Counted from the first letter of the stretch, positions 10,550 to 21,560 are shown. The stretch: 64,000 bases of DNA from Shinisaurus crocodilurus (GCA_021292165.1 JAHFWL010001199.1:33941-97940), one strand, 5' to 3'. Translations and numbers: made by a program. The notes: a model not told the origin generated them from the letters alone.

Positions 10550-10718
10550 GCCCTGTGGGGAAGAAGGAACGACGGAGGCTGGAGCAGGCTGAGGGAACAT
10601 CAGGGCCTGCTCCAGTTGGACTGCCCCCCGCCCACATGGCTAACTGACATCTACAGCCCTGTGGGGAAGGAGGAGGAGGCTGGAGCAGGTCGAGGGAACA
10701 TCAGGGCTGCCCCCCCCC
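10550..10718. repeat. Local tandem duplication (~65-bp unit)
   Basis: 10550-10613 and 10658-10718 both read gccctgtggggaag, then (gacgg)aggctggagcagg, then gagggaacatcagggc. This is a direct duplication with about 45 bp between units. Confidence 0.75.
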
Positions 10719-10814
10719 CAGGGCTAACTTCTTAAGACACAGAGAATTACAGAAGTAATAATTAATATTCCCCCCCTTCTTCCCTCCCCATTCCTTTTTC
10801 CTTGTGTGTCGTGT

Positions 10815-10923
10815 CTTTTTAGATTGTAAGCCTGCGGGCAGGGACTGTCTTGTTAATTGTTGTAAACCACCCAGAGAGCTTTGGCTATTGGGCGGTATAA
10901 AAATGAAATAAATAAATAAATAA
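10815..10923 (+). mobile_element. Retroposon 3' tail (SINE/LINE, AAATA-ended)
   Basis: The order tgtaagcctgcgggcaggga, 'tgtaaaccacccagagagct', gggcggtataaaaatg and (aaat)n is a retroposon 3' end. Related tails occur at 11825-11942 (tgtaggcctgagggctggga) and, more diverged, at 31940-32047. Confidence 0.65.
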
Positions 10924-11824
10924 AAATCTCTTGGAAGGTCTGTCAGAGGACAGTCCTCCATTTAAGGTGCCCTTGACTTGAAGGGTGGTCCAGTCCAAGT
11001 CCGTTTTTAGAGATAAAGATCATAAGGGGGGGCAGGCCCAGAGGCCCATCGGTCTATTTGGGCTCAGCTATTTCCCCCTCCCCATCTCATTACTGTATGA
11101 AGCGAGGTCCCACGATTTCCACCACCCCACAGGGTTGCTGGTAGGGAACGTGGGGCTACCCTAGGGGGGAATAACCAGTCATCGGACTCACTGCAGCTAT
11201 CATGGCCTCCCAGAAGCTCTCAATTGCCGAGACGTCATTCACACAATAAGCAACTGTGTGAATGTTCTCCTTACTAGTGTAAGTAGGAAGCGAGTCCCCC
11301 AATCAGAAACGGGAGCGTGGCAGTCCGTGTGCAGGATCGCAGCCTGAAAGGGCATCCAGACGGATCTATCGTCATCCGTACCATTTTCTATTGAAATGTG
11401 GAACTTACACACATGGAGTGTGAGTAACTCTGACAATAACCGTCTGTCATCATCAGGCGGAAATGTCTTTAAACCTTGTTACATGATGTAGACACCAAAG
11501 AGAGGTGTTGCCAGTCCATTGAAAAGACTAGTTCCAAATAAGGGAAATGAATACAGAGATTGTGGGGCAAGGAATCTTCCTAGAGCGGTCCAAAGTTTGT
11601 AAAATGGCTAATAGAATCGGGTTTGGCTTTCATGACATTGCAGCATTTTTATACTGGATTTATACGTGTCTCTCCCCCAACTGTCACCGGGCAGCAGCCG
11701 ATCCATCGGGCTCCCTGCACTGTCTCCATCTCAGCTGGCCATTATCACTGCAAGAACTGGTGCGGTGCCTGCCTTTGCTTTTCTTCCTCCTCCCTCCCCA
11801 CCCCTCTTTCCCTTTGTGATCTCT
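10924..11824. other. Unassigned sequence
   Basis: No frame longer than about 90 codons and no coding-like composition. I recognise no repeat boundary between the two retroposon tails. Confidence 0.4.
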
Positions 11825-11942
11825 TTTCGATGTAGGCCTGAGGGCTGGGACTGCCAGGTTGCTTTTTATTGACGTAAAGGCCACTCTGGAAGCCCTTTTG
11901 GGTTGAAGAGTGGGATGGAAATGCTTTACATAAATAAATAAC
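11825..11942 (+). mobile_element. Retroposon 3' tail, second copy
   Basis: Same family as 10815-10923: tgtaggcctgagggctggga, 'gtaaaggccactctggaagc', gggatggaaatgctttac, then (aaat)n. Confidence 0.6.
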
Positions 11943-12499
11943 ACCACCTAGACTCCCAGGCAGAGTATTCAGTGGAACCTTTGGCCAACTCTATTTAAAG
12001 ATGTCCTAAGAAACATCGTCCTTTGTATGACGCGGCTGTGCCGTCACTTTCCAATATGAAGCTGCAGAATATATTGAGACCTTTAAAAGGGGTAAACAGC
12101 CTTCAGTATATTGATTCTGAAGAATTGTTGCCCTTAAAGTCTCTCATAGCCTTGCTACAGAGAAAGGAGGAAAGCAAAAAGGAAGGAGAGAGAGAGAGAA
12201 TGAGATGGATATTTATTTAATAAAGGTATTTAGATACTGCTTTTCAGGCTGATCTCACCAAGGAGTTTATATGAAACCATTAAAACAATAAAATCAATAA
12301 AATCATGCAATAAAACAAAAAAGGCAAACAACTCTTTGTCTTGGAGAAGTTGATTCTGGCTCTTCTCTCAGGGCACGAACGGAGTCTGCATTGCATGCCA
12401 GAGTGCCACCCTCCACGAGGCCTTGGGAGCTGGGGCAGGACTACAGCACCCACGAAATCCACACACAGAATCCCCACACCTGCTGACATTCACAGAGGG

Positions 12500-12960
12500 C
12501 TTGACCCATTCACGGCCATCGCGTCCAACCCCCTGCTCAGTGCAGGAATCCAGTATCAAGCATCCCTGACAGACGGCTGTCCAGTCTCTGCTTGAAGGCC
12601 TCCAGCAACGGAGAGCCCACCGTCTCCACAGGCAGTTGGTTCCCTTCTCTTACTGCTCTGACAGTTAGGACGTTATTCCTGAGGTTCAGCCAAAATCTGC
12701 CTTCCTGTCACTTAGGCACCTCTTTCTCTTTCGTGTCTTTGATGATAGAGGACACGTTGCGGTCTCTTCTGTGTGACAACCCTTTAGGTACTTGGAAAGC
12801 GCTATCATGCCCCCATTGGTCTTCTCTTCTGGAGGCTAAAGGTCTGACTAGAGCAGAGGACAGTGGAATGATCACTTCCCGTAATTTGGAAATTATACTT
12901 CTATTGATGCAACCTAAAATTGCATTTACCTTCTTTGCAGAGCACTTGATACTCCTGTAC
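12500..12960 (-). mobile_element. CR1 LINE fragment, antisense
   Basis: The plus strand carries the antisense CR1 order: tccaaccccctgctcagtgc, 'tgcttgaaggcctccagcaa', gttcagccaaaatctgcctt, then 'ggaggctaaaggtctgacta' and a final 'caacctaaaattgcatttac'. This is a longer version of the 1885-2170 piece. A 252-codon plus-strand frame runs through it by chance; its residues follow the repeat, so I do not call a gene. Confidence 0.72.
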
Positions 12961-14590
12961 TGTGGAAGCTTCTACGCCGCCTGTCCTCAAGCATCAGCCT
13001 CTGAGGACTCGTCAATTTCAGAAGACCTCTCAATGCCTCAACTGGCACACCCCACCCCAGGGACTTGCACCTCCTCCTGTCCTAGAAGAGATGGCTCAGG
13101 CTGCCCGGACATCCCGGTGGTTGCTCTCTCCTGGTGGTTTCTGGAGGTGTCCCCTCTTCTCCTCTGTGTCTGTGCCCCATTGATCTGCCTCTTAAGGGCA
13201 CCATCTCTGTGTCTGGTTGAGGCTGCAAGTGGGCAGAGAGCATTTCTAGTGGTGGGTGATCCCCACACACCCACTGGAAACAAAACATACCCTAGTGAAA
13301 AAAGCTACCTCACAAGCCCTGCCGCTTATTCAAATGTGACAGACGGTTAACTCCACCCCTGTCGGATGTCCGACTCCATCCCCGGATGTCCTACCTCCAG
13401 AGGTCGTGCCCAGGATGGAGGGATCACTCGTCATGCAACTGTGGACCCATACGCTGAGGGTTTAGGCTAGGGACGCCGGAGGAAACCGAAACCACGAAAC
13501 TCCTCTTTGATTATTTTCATTCAGTGGTAGACACCCAACCTGGAAAATAGGATGACCCAAATGCCACCCACTTCCAGCGGGGAGCCAGCAAGGGGTGTGC
13601 AACTGGGAGTGTCTTATGCCCCATTACTATAGATACGTTTTTAAGTAGTGTTGCCTATACTTTCCATAGAAACCTTAACTTGGTGGGGAAATAGCTTTTG
13701 AGTAATGCTACTCCACAGAGGGTCAGAAGAAGGAAAACATGTATCCAGTAGCTTTCGCCGATGTCCTGTGTTCACATTTTACAACAATGGGAAACGCCAA
13801 GCCCTCCAAATTCATATTGGTGTAGTACGAGTGACACTTCAGCCCGTATACCCCACCCATTCCCCACAAAACCATAATACTAGTCACCCAGCAGATGGCA
13901 GTATTAACATGACAATCAGACTTTCCAGGGCCTAACTAGGGACATGTGAAGATTTCGGTTGGGTGTGTGTGTGGAAGTCTGGTGAACTCGCCGGGCTCAA
14001 CCCCTCGAACTTTGTTTGTCCCCCTGACCTGCTTCCCCGGCTCGACTTGCATTCTCCCGAGCCGAGCTGGGGAAGCGGCTTCCGGCTCCCCAACGGGGGG
14101 GTGCATTTTATATAGAAAATGGCTTAAGCCATCTTAAAAAATGGCTGCAAGTTGTGGAAACTGCAGCCACTTTTAACGTAACTTGCGCCATTTTCGACAT
14201 AAAAAGCGCTCCGCTGGGAACCCAGACGTCCGCTGAGCGGCTCGGCAGGTGTTTGGTTTTCTGCCCGGCTGGGCAGGCGCCCTCGCCAAATGTCCCGCGA
14301 GTTGGGTGGTGAGCAGATCGCCCACCACTAGCACCTAACTGCACGTGCCGTCAAGCATTTATTTGAGAAAAGATGCTTAATGCTGCCACTTCCATTTGGA
14401 AGCAAAGGCAGACAATTGGCTGAGGGGGGAGGCGTTTAGTATGCGTTGCAAAATCATCTGTCAGTCTTGTAAGGGGGGGCCACAGGAATACAAAGCATGG
14501 GCTCTCTCCCCCTCCAGTCTTGAGAATTTTAGCCTCACAGTCCCCCCCTCTCCTCATGAAAAAGTGGGTTGTTCGTGTGTGAGGCACATT
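12961..14590. other. Unassigned sequence, locally C- and G-rich
   Basis: The right half of the chance frame (to 13350), a poorly defined C-rich region and a short GC-rich patch at 14020-14300 (ccgagccgagctggggaagc) lie here. The patch loosely resembles the GC-rich repeats at 32.5 and 35.3 kb. No gene is supported. Confidence 0.4.
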
Positions 14591-14734
14591 CCCTTTGATG
14601 GAAAACCACAAGAATGAGTCCTCGTCCCAAAGCCTGAACCCAGTTCCCGGAGAGGAAGCAAGCGGGGGAGAGTCACGGGTACTAGGTTCCGGTGATGTAT
14701 TGGGTGACTGGAGGGAAGATAAACTTGGGCACCG

Positions 14735-14890
14735 AGCGTGGGAAATGTTTTATGCACAAATTGGATCGTGCCAGATACAGCGAACCAGAGAGAAGCCCTA
14801 CAAATGTGCCGTCTGTGGAAAAAATTTCCCAGAAGCATGGGGCTTATCCTTCACAAGAAGGTCTGCATGGGCAAGAGGACCCCCTATAAA
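14735..14890 (+). pseudogene. C2H2 zinc-finger gene relic
   Basis: One frame reads RTREKPYKCAVCGKNF followed by PEAWGL. That is the TxEKPYKCxxCGKxF linker-plus-finger signature of vertebrate C2H2 zinc-finger arrays. The second half of the finger continues only after a frame change (LHKKVC in another frame). Only one finger remains, and it lacks a proper HxxxH in frame. The upstream frame from 14595 (ENHKNESSSQSLNPVPGEE) may be the inter-domain linker of the same former gene. A dead fragment is the simplest reading. Confidence 0.6.
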
Positions 14891-15239
14891 TTAGGGGTGT
14901 GCTGATGCAAACCTGTACTTAGGAAAATGGCCTGATTTGGCTTGGACCGATTCGGAGGTTGCCTGCTTCGACTCTGGTACCAAACCTGAGTAGAGATTGG
15001 GATATCCAAAAGTTCATACCTCCCATTAACTATCATAGGATTATTATTTTTTTAAGGTGTGAGGGAAGGAGAGAATCCACCCAACCTCCCTGCAGGGCTG
15101 GGCAGGACTAAAACAACCAGTAAGCTGCCACAACCTCTAGTCATCCACTGCAGCTCGAAGCGGGGGAGCCTTGACCTTCCCAGATAATAATGGGGTGACT
15201 GGGATAAGGGTACAAACTGCTGCCCTCCTTTCCTTCTCC

Positions 15240-15800
15240 CCAACCCGAAACAAGATTCAGTAGCAAGTCACTTGTTTCAAAGGTCCTGAAACGAGCACTG
15301 AGGTTACCTGGAAGAAACCACACACAATTTATTAAAAAGAGAGTAAAATAGAATAGGGGAAAGAAGGGGATGGAAAAAGTTATGCAAACTGTTGCACAAA
15401 ACTTTAGTACGATACCCCCGAGTGGGGGTCCCTTATAGGGTAGTTGTCTGGCCAAGATCTGTCTGCCACAGCATCGGATTGGTTGACATCACTAGATGGA
15501 GACAATTAGAACAATTCCTTGGTCTTCCTTTTAACACACACACCCCAGCAGATCTTCCTTAGCTCATCGAGGGCTAAGCTAACCCACCATGTAACTTCTT
15601 CTGAAGCCTTCAGCTGTAATTTATTTGGGCTAGTCACAAGTCAAGGAGGTAAGGCCATCTGGCCTTGATTGTAGGACTGCCTGGCACAGATCTGATTTAG
15701 CAGGTCATAAATCACTGTGGCCCTCACAGGCTTCGCCCAAGGCATGCGGCCCAGAAAGGGGAAACTAACCCACGCTAGCCCTGACCCAGGACATCTTTAC
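15240..15800 (-). mobile_element. LTR-like patch, antisense
   Basis: The minus strand has a poly(A) signal AATAAA (plus tttatt at about 15329-15334) followed by TTGTGTGTGGTTTCTTCC, a GT-rich downstream element of LTR type. No ends are visible. A similar arrangement occurs at 6860-6895. Weak evidence. Confidence 0.3.
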
Positions 15801-16433
15801 AGAAGGCTACAGTTCTTTTTCTGTTTGTCAGAATCGGATGAAATTTACAAGCGGAGGGAGGGGATTGCCCCTGCCAAAGTTCAGACCCGTTAGGTTACAA
15901 CCAAGGAGAATCATGGTATAACTACTGTATTAGAAAAAATGCAAACACCACTGTGAAAATTTTAACCCTTTAGAAGCATTCACATACAAATCAACAATAG
16001 ACCTGCTACAATTTCAAGTGTGAACATCAAACCAATCATGTATGCATCTCTTTAGTGACCGCCTTCCTTCCCTTGTATTTCAGGGGTTTGGCGTACACAA
16101 GTCCTGGCTTCGTTGTGTTCCAACAAGTTAATAGGAGACTTCCTCTGTTTTTTTTCTTTCGAAGTGGCTTCCAGTGTCCTGAATTATCCGTCTCACAACT
16201 TGTTTCCTCCCCAACAAGGAACCGGTTTGACCCTGTTGAAGGATTGATCACTGACTAGACTCTATAACACAAAAATATTTCCACAATGCTGGTAGTCATT
16301 TTTCAAAGCAAACATAATACAACCAGTCACAACCCCCCCTTCATTTTATTCACATTTTTGTTGCAACTGCTTATTGCTTATATTTTCACATTGAGTCCTC
16401 TAGTGGCGATACTATTCAGTGCATGCATTTATA
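15801..16433. other. Unassigned sequence
   Basis: No coding or repeat signature that I recognise. A short frame at 16055-16258 is rich in F and S and not credible as a protein. Confidence 0.4.
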
Positions 16434-16789
16434 CTCTAGTCCAGTGATGGCAAACCTTTTTGAGCCTGAGTGCCCAAACTGCAACACAAAACCAACTTAT
16501 TTATTTCAAAGTGCCAACACTGCAATTAAACCTGAATACCGGGGTTTTAGTTTAGTAAAAACAACTCATACAGTTGTCCGAACTAATTAACATCTTTTGT
16601 CTTAAAAGAAAAACACAATAACAGGGCTTTCAGTGATACAGTTTTTTATTGAAAAAAAATCTACTCAATTTTTTTTTATAGTACTACATTGTAGCCGGAA
16701 GGTAATTTAGATAAATTTTTTAAATAATTAGGCGCATGTATTTTTGGATAAGGGATTCTCAACTTGTAATATGATTAATGTGGTTTTTG

Positions 16790-16920
16790 CTGTTGCATGC
16801 ATGCTGATAATTTGTCAAACTTTGGCTCATACTCCGTTTGAGACCAACACATGCAGCACTCAGCTCATCTGTTAATCTGTTTCTGGTATCAGATTTGATA
16901 TAATTCAAAGCTGAAAAAAG
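16790..16920 (-). pseudogene. hAT transposase C-terminal remnant
   Basis: The minus strand reads FSALNYIKSDTRNRLTDELS, followed by AACVGLKRS. This corresponds to the conserved C-terminal hAT dimerisation segment, where a Phe-Ser, a basic stretch and (N/S)RLxDExL are typical. The homologous piece in the second copy is ALTDDPSAACVALK at 38828-38869. The rest of the transposase (zinc finger and catalytic core) is absent. Confidence 0.78.
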
Positions 16921-17004
16921 CTGAACTCATGTTTTTTTTTTGTTGTTGTTCAAGTCTTGGAGTCTACAAAAACACAAAATTTATTTAAAAAGACAGATGA
17001 AGCA

Positions 17005-17152
17005 CCTGCAAGGAACCCAAGGTGGCTTACATAATCCTCCTCCTCCTCCACTTTATCCTCACAACAACCCTGTGAGGTAGGTTAGGCTGGATGTTGTGAG
17101 GATAAAATGGAGAGGAGGAGGATTATGTAAGCCACCTTGGGTTCCTTGCAGG
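17005..17152. repeat. Inverted pair of SINE 3' parts (long palindrome)
   Basis: 17005-17065 is the SINE tail region in antisense (cctgcaaggaacccaaggtg), and 17093-17152 is the same region in sense. That gives two ~60-bp arms with few mismatches around a spacer of about 27 bp. It could arise from two head-to-head SINE insertions followed by deletion, or from fold-back repair synthesis. Confidence 0.85.
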
Positions 17153-17286
17153 CTCTAAGATTGTTAACAGGACTGGCCGATGTGATCATATTCATATTCT
17201 GCCAGTGTAGAGGGGAAAGTACTGGCATAATATGGTCACATTGGCCAGTCCTGAGAGGAAGAAGAAACTACTGGGGTGCGGAGCCA

Positions 17287-17746
17287 GAAGTAATTATTAA
17301 GATGATGCAAATGGGGAGAAATGAGGGAGGGGGCAGGAGAAGGGAAGCAATATCGAGAAGGGAAGCCTGCTGCAGTGAAATAAAAGCAAGAATTTGTGTG
17401 GGAAGCAGAGGGGAAAGGCAACTGAGGCGAAGGCGCTGGCTAGGAGGGAACTAAGAGAACTTAGTTACAGAGAACTAAGGGTGGGGGGGCAAGGGAGGGA
17501 AGAGGAGGAAGCGCTATGGGGGGGAAAGTAATTATGAAGACGATGCAAACGGGGAGAAATGAGGGAGGGGGGAGGAGCACGAAAAGGGAAGGGAAGCAAT
17601 ATCGAGAAGGGGAGGCTGATAGGCAGTGCGGAGGGAGGGGGAGAAGCGACTGTTAAGGCGGGTAATTATGAAGACGATGCAACGCAAACGGGGAGAAATG
17701 AGGAGGGGGGGAAGCACGGGAAGAGAAGGGAAGCAATATCGAGATA
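17287..17746 (+). repeat. Purine-rich tandem units inside the hAT copy
   Basis: Three units of about 85-90 bp (17287-17370, 17528-17613, 17662-17746) share gtaattatgaagacgatgca (first unit diverged), ggggagaaatgaggg and gaagggaagcaatatcgaga. The units are separated by related G/A-rich spacers. The open frames across them are low-complexity by-products. Confidence 0.85.
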
Positions 17747-18797
17747 CAAAACATGGGGGGGGAGGGAAGGAAACTGGAGGGGAAAGGAGAAGACCTCAAG
17801 CGTTTGGTGGAAAAAGAGGGGGGAAGAGTGGGGGGGATCGTGATGAAGCCAGGGAGAATGTGGGGGTCGCCAAGAGAGAAGAAGAAGGGAAGCCTACGGC
17901 GGTGAAATGCCTCCCTTCTCCTGCTTCCCCCTCCTCCAGAAAGAACTCCCGGCCGGCCTCACGCCGCCAGGAGCGACTCTCACTGAGGCCCCCCAGGCTT
18001 TGGTGGTGCACGTAGGAGCCCTGGATCGTGTCCCGCCACCGGGAAGGGCTCCCTTCTCCTGCTTCCCCTCCTGCAGAAAGAACTCCCGGCCTCCCTGTCT
18101 GCCTCGGGTCCGCTCCGGCCAGGCTGTGGCTCCTCCCTTCTCTTCTTCCTCCTCCTCCTTTGCTGTCTGCAAACAAACAGCACCAGCGCCTCGTTGGGAG
18201 GGAGCACGTGCGCGTGGCGTGACTGTGCCTCACGCCTCCTGGCGACCCCGCCCCGGGAGGACCTTCTTGGCCCTTCCCCGGCAGAGGAGGCGGCCTGTGT
18301 GGGATGCCGGGCGACACGCAGCAGGCAGGAGCGGCCGCTTCGCCCCCTGCTCTGGAGCTCTGTTTGAGCTCTGTGCCCCTGGCGACCTATGGCTCGTGTG
18401 CCAGCAGAGCAGTCCCCACGTGCCAGCTGTGGCACGCGTGCCATAGGTCACTGCCCTAGTCTTTACACAGCTGTTAACCATTACAACACCATTTGTAGGA
18501 GTAAGACGTTCAGCAGATCCAAGGCCATTACCTGGCCATTTACAATTACTCCACCCCTCAGGGTTGTTTTAACATTCTCATTAACCCTTCAAGGATTGCA
18601 ATACAGTGTATTCAGTGAGGCATTTCGACCCTTCATTCCACAGTCCTACAGATAATGTGACAATTCCATATTCACGCTCAGTCCTCGTGAGACCATAGTG
18701 TCTAAATTGAAAATCCAAAATGCCGCCTCCTTCAGTAGTTCCCTTTCTATGCTTTCACGGGAACCAGACCTAGCCACAGAAAGAACTGCAAGCGTAG

Positions 18798-18863
18798 CTG
18801 GCTGGGGCATGCTGGGGGTTGTAGGCCAAAAACATCTGGGGTCCCAAGGTTTAAAGAGCACTG
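18798..18863 (+). mobile_element. Half copy of the hairpin MITE family (right arm only)
   Basis: The series gctggctggggcatgctggg, 'gttgtaggccaaaaacatct', gggtcccaagg and agagcactg matches the right arm of the 56610-56744 hairpin with a few changes. The left arm is missing. It directly abuts the 3' end of the Harbinger relic. Confidence 0.75.
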
Positions 18864-20100
18864 GTGTAGAGGGAGCGCCAGCGCGCCTTCAGCTGCCGGA
18901 ATGTGCGCTCCACGGGCATCCGGGCCCGGCTGTGGTAGGAGTTGAAGTTGCACTGCCGGGGGCTGTGGTAGGGCACCATGAGCCACGGCTGCAGGGCATA
19001 GGCCTGGTCCCCCAGGAGGAGCGGGCCCGCGGGCAGGCCATAGACCGGGACGGGGCCCCCCGTGAGGAGGACAACCCCTGTCCAGCCGGTCCACCAGGGC
19101 GGAGGACCAGAAGACAGCCGCATCAAGGCACCACCTGCTCACCCCTGCATAGACGTCCTGGAACCGTTCCCTGGTGTCCACCAGCGCCTGCAGCACAATG
19201 CTGAAGTACCGCTTCCAGTTCAGGGACCTGGATGTGTGTGGAGCCCAGGGCCCCCCACCACTTGGGGGTGTCAGCAGGTGGAGGAGTAAAATCACCTCAG
19301 CAACGCAGCAGGAGCAGTATAGATTACATATATGCAGTTTATTTACAGAGTTACAGGGTATTGCAGTCTCCCTGTGCAAAGGGAGCTTTACCAGTCAATA
19401 GCAGTAGTAGTTTCACACCCGAGGCACAACGGCACACACGAGGTAGGCTCACAGTCACAAAGTCGCTACTGCAGCAGTTATAGGTGTCTTAAATAGTCGT
19501 GAGAACAGTGCCTTACCCTGCTAGCAGGTGCAGGCACTTGCATGCCTATGCAAGGAGTCAAGACTCACAATGTTGCTGTGTTACACGAAATACCAACGAG
19601 GGGTACCCCAGGGCCCGGAACCCCTGGATTGAATGCCGCTCGTCCCCAATGGCCACAGCACCCACCAGGTAGAGCTCATTGACCGCAAGCACCGTCTCCA
19701 CCCGTCGAGAGCCACGTGTTGTGAGAGCCGTGTTGACCGCCAGCTTGTACAGCATGACCGCCACCCTCTTCTCTGAAGGGATGGCACGGCTGCATGTTGG
19801 TGTCCGAACGCGGATGGTGGGCGCCAGGTCGGCGACCAGGGCGTCGAAGGTGGCCCTGGGGCATCTGGAATGAGCGCTGGAACCGGTCGTTGTCCCAGGC
19901 CTCGGCGACCAGCATGGAGCCCCACACCACCCCCACATGCAGGTGCTCCCCAGCATACGGCACGGGGGCTGCTCCATGTCGTTGCCCTGAGCCTTCCCCA
20001 GCTCCCTGAGGAATGCCGTGGCTGCGTGGCGCCCCAGGTCTGCCATATCTGTGGGTGCCACCCTGGCTGCCGGCATGGTGGGGGTGCATGTACCAGCCGT
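18864..20100 (-). pseudogene. PIF/Harbinger transposase pseudogene
   Basis: Read on the minus strand. The N-terminal part (20090-19600) has LVADLAPTIRVRTPTCSRAI followed by PSEKRVAVMLYKLA, the HARBI1-type helix region, and FRALGYPSLVF leading into the DDE domain. The C-terminal part (about 19240-18860) has FSIVLQALVDTRERFQDVY, then LLLGDQAYALQPWLMVPY and RMPVERTFRQLKARWRSLYT, the DDE_Tnp_4 motifs around the second and third catalytic residues. A foreign insert (19280-19586) replaces the part with the first catalytic Asp. A frameshift lies after LVDRLDRG. Harbinger transposases cut and paste with 3-bp target duplications; this copy is inactive. Confidence 0.88.
19280..19586 (-). mobile_element. 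Solo-LTR-like insert within the Harbinger gene
   Basis: On the minus strand it starts tgtaacacagcaacattgtg. It carries a TATA-like ctatttaag (plus 19487-19496) and, about 150 bp on, gtaaataaactg (AATAAA, plus 19338-19343), and ends near gaggtgattttactcc. The spacing and order fit U3-R-U5. I could not identify a target-site duplication, and no internal retroelement sequence is present. Confidence 0.6.
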
Positions 20101-20312
20101 GGTGCGCTGTGGCGGGGTGGGGCAGCCCCCCGCAGTGCCGCCTCAGTGTGCGTGGGCCCCTTTCCCTCCTCCGTGCCGCCCCCCATCATCCCTCCCTGCC
20201 CCGCCCCCCCATCACCCCTCCCTGCCCCGCCCCACCGCCATCCGCCCCTTCCTTAATTTTAATAATCAACCATGGTGGGCAAGGGTCAAGCGTGTACAGT
20301 ACAAGTGGTAGG
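20101..20312. other. C-rich low-complexity stretch
   Basis: 20160-20260 is a run of cccctccctgccccgcccc-type repeats next to the Harbinger 5' end, perhaps part of that element's 5' region. No gene. Confidence 0.5.
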
Positions 20313-21560
20313 TCAAGCCTGCCGAAGTAACTTGTCCACATCCTCAGGCGTCAATAATTGAAACTCATCCGACACAATAGGACCAGACGGTCCTCTGGGC
20401 GCCTCCGTTAAAGGAACTTTAACTACATTAGCTGTGGAGTCCATTTCATGGCGAATCTGAGCGGTTTTATCCTCAAAAGTGCTGTGCAAACTCATCGCAG
20501 TGGGTTTTCGAGGGTTCTGCTGTATCTTTCTCTGGCCCCGATAGTTAAAAGGCCACGAACCACATGGAAAAGTTCTGCTGGGCAGCACTGAGAGAGAGGA
20601 CGCGATGCTAGTGGCAAAGTACTCCTTCTTTGCCACCCTCCTCACCGCCATGGAGTAGGCCTGATAAAGGGCTCTAACCCGTGTTCGGTTGGGTTCGGCA
20701 CGAGATTTCCTCCACCTGCGCTCTAGCCGCCTCCCCTCCTGCCTCATTGCCCTTATCTCTGGTGTATCTCTGGTCGCTGCTCAGAGGGAGGGGGCGTTTG
20801 GGCGCGATCCAACCGCCCGGGCCATCTCTGCATTCCACAGAGCGACCTGAGCTTTGACAGGAGCGCCTGTCACATCAGGAAACTCCCCCAGAGCCCTCTG
20901 GAAACCATCCGGATCCATTAGACTCCGGGGGGCAGACCATTTTAATAGGCTCTGGCTCCCCACCCTTGCAAGAGGATAAATGGAACCGAAAGTCTAAACC
21001 TCAAAAGGAAGTGATCTGACCATGACAAGGGGGTAGATGTTAAATCCCCCACTTCCAGGTCACCGTCTTTCTGCCCAGTTGAAAAAAAACCAGATCTTAG
21101 AGTGTGCCCTTTTGCATGGGTTGGGCCAACAATATGTTGAGACACCCCCCCATGGTTGCCATAGCGGCCATGAAGTGCTCCTGAGCCACTCCGGGTAAGG
21201 CAGCCCCGACATGGATGTTGAAGTCCCCCAGATCCATCATCCTGGGAAGTCTGCAACACCAAATCCCAAAACCACCTCTGTCAGCTCAGACAGGGAGTGC
21301 GATCCCCAATCTGTCTCAAAAGAGCCCAGCACAAGGTGCAAATATTCAAAGAGACCTGCCTTCGAGTGAACAGGAAGCCTAGAGAGGGAAATTGTACTCC
21401 TATAGACCATGGCCACTCCCGCTCCTCGGCCCTCAAGGTGATGTTGGTGCTACACCAAAGTACCCGGGAGGACACAATTGCGAGAGGGTGACTCCTCCAT
21501 TTCGTCCACCCAGGTCTCCGTAATACGGGCCAGGTCGGCCCCCTCATCCAGAATCAAATC
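20313..21560 (-). mobile_element. L2-group LINE, endonuclease and linker part, antisense
   Basis: Translated on the minus strand with frame changes, it carries degraded endonuclease motifs (TETW-like and GDFN-like regions, 21550-21150), then SLMDPDGFQRALGEF, then GRRLERRWRKSR and RALYQAYSMAVRR, ending FQLLTPEDVDKLLRQ at 20320. That is the L2 endonuclease, linker and the start of the RT region. At least three frameshifts or stops are present, and the RT proper is missing. The linker segment GRRLERRW...AYSMAVRR is the part deleted in the 50.3-53.3 kb copy. Confidence 0.85.

Larger units (their letters stand above)
16442..18453 (-). mobile_element. hAT transposon copy, 2012 bp, with transposase remnant
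   Basis: The left end is cagtgatggcaaaccttttt and the right end ...gtgccataggtcactg. The flanking 8-mers ctctagtc (16434-16441) and ccctagtc (18454-18461) match at 7 of 8. Orientation is set by a transposase C-terminal remnant on the minus strand. The interior holds an inverted SINE pair (17005-17152), purine-rich tandem units (17287-17746) and GC-rich sequence to the right end. The same two ends, in reverse order, delimit 36994-39493. The left-end sequence resembles the OposCharlie1 (OC1) group of hAT elements from memory. Confidence 0.85.

Noticed and set aside
12592..13350. 252-codon plus-strand open frame
   Set aside because: The first half is antisense CR1 sequence read by chance; the rest is Cys/Ser/Pro-rich with no motif and no splice or start context.
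17626..18446. Overlapping 130-180-codon frames on both strands
   Set aside because: They run through purine-rich tandem repeats and GC-rich hAT interior; all frames are open because of composition.
19558..20256. Several additional long frames over the Harbinger region
   Set aside because: Shadow frames of GC-rich transposase sequence; only the frames with RVRTPTCSRAI and LLLGDQAYALQPW motifs are meaningful.
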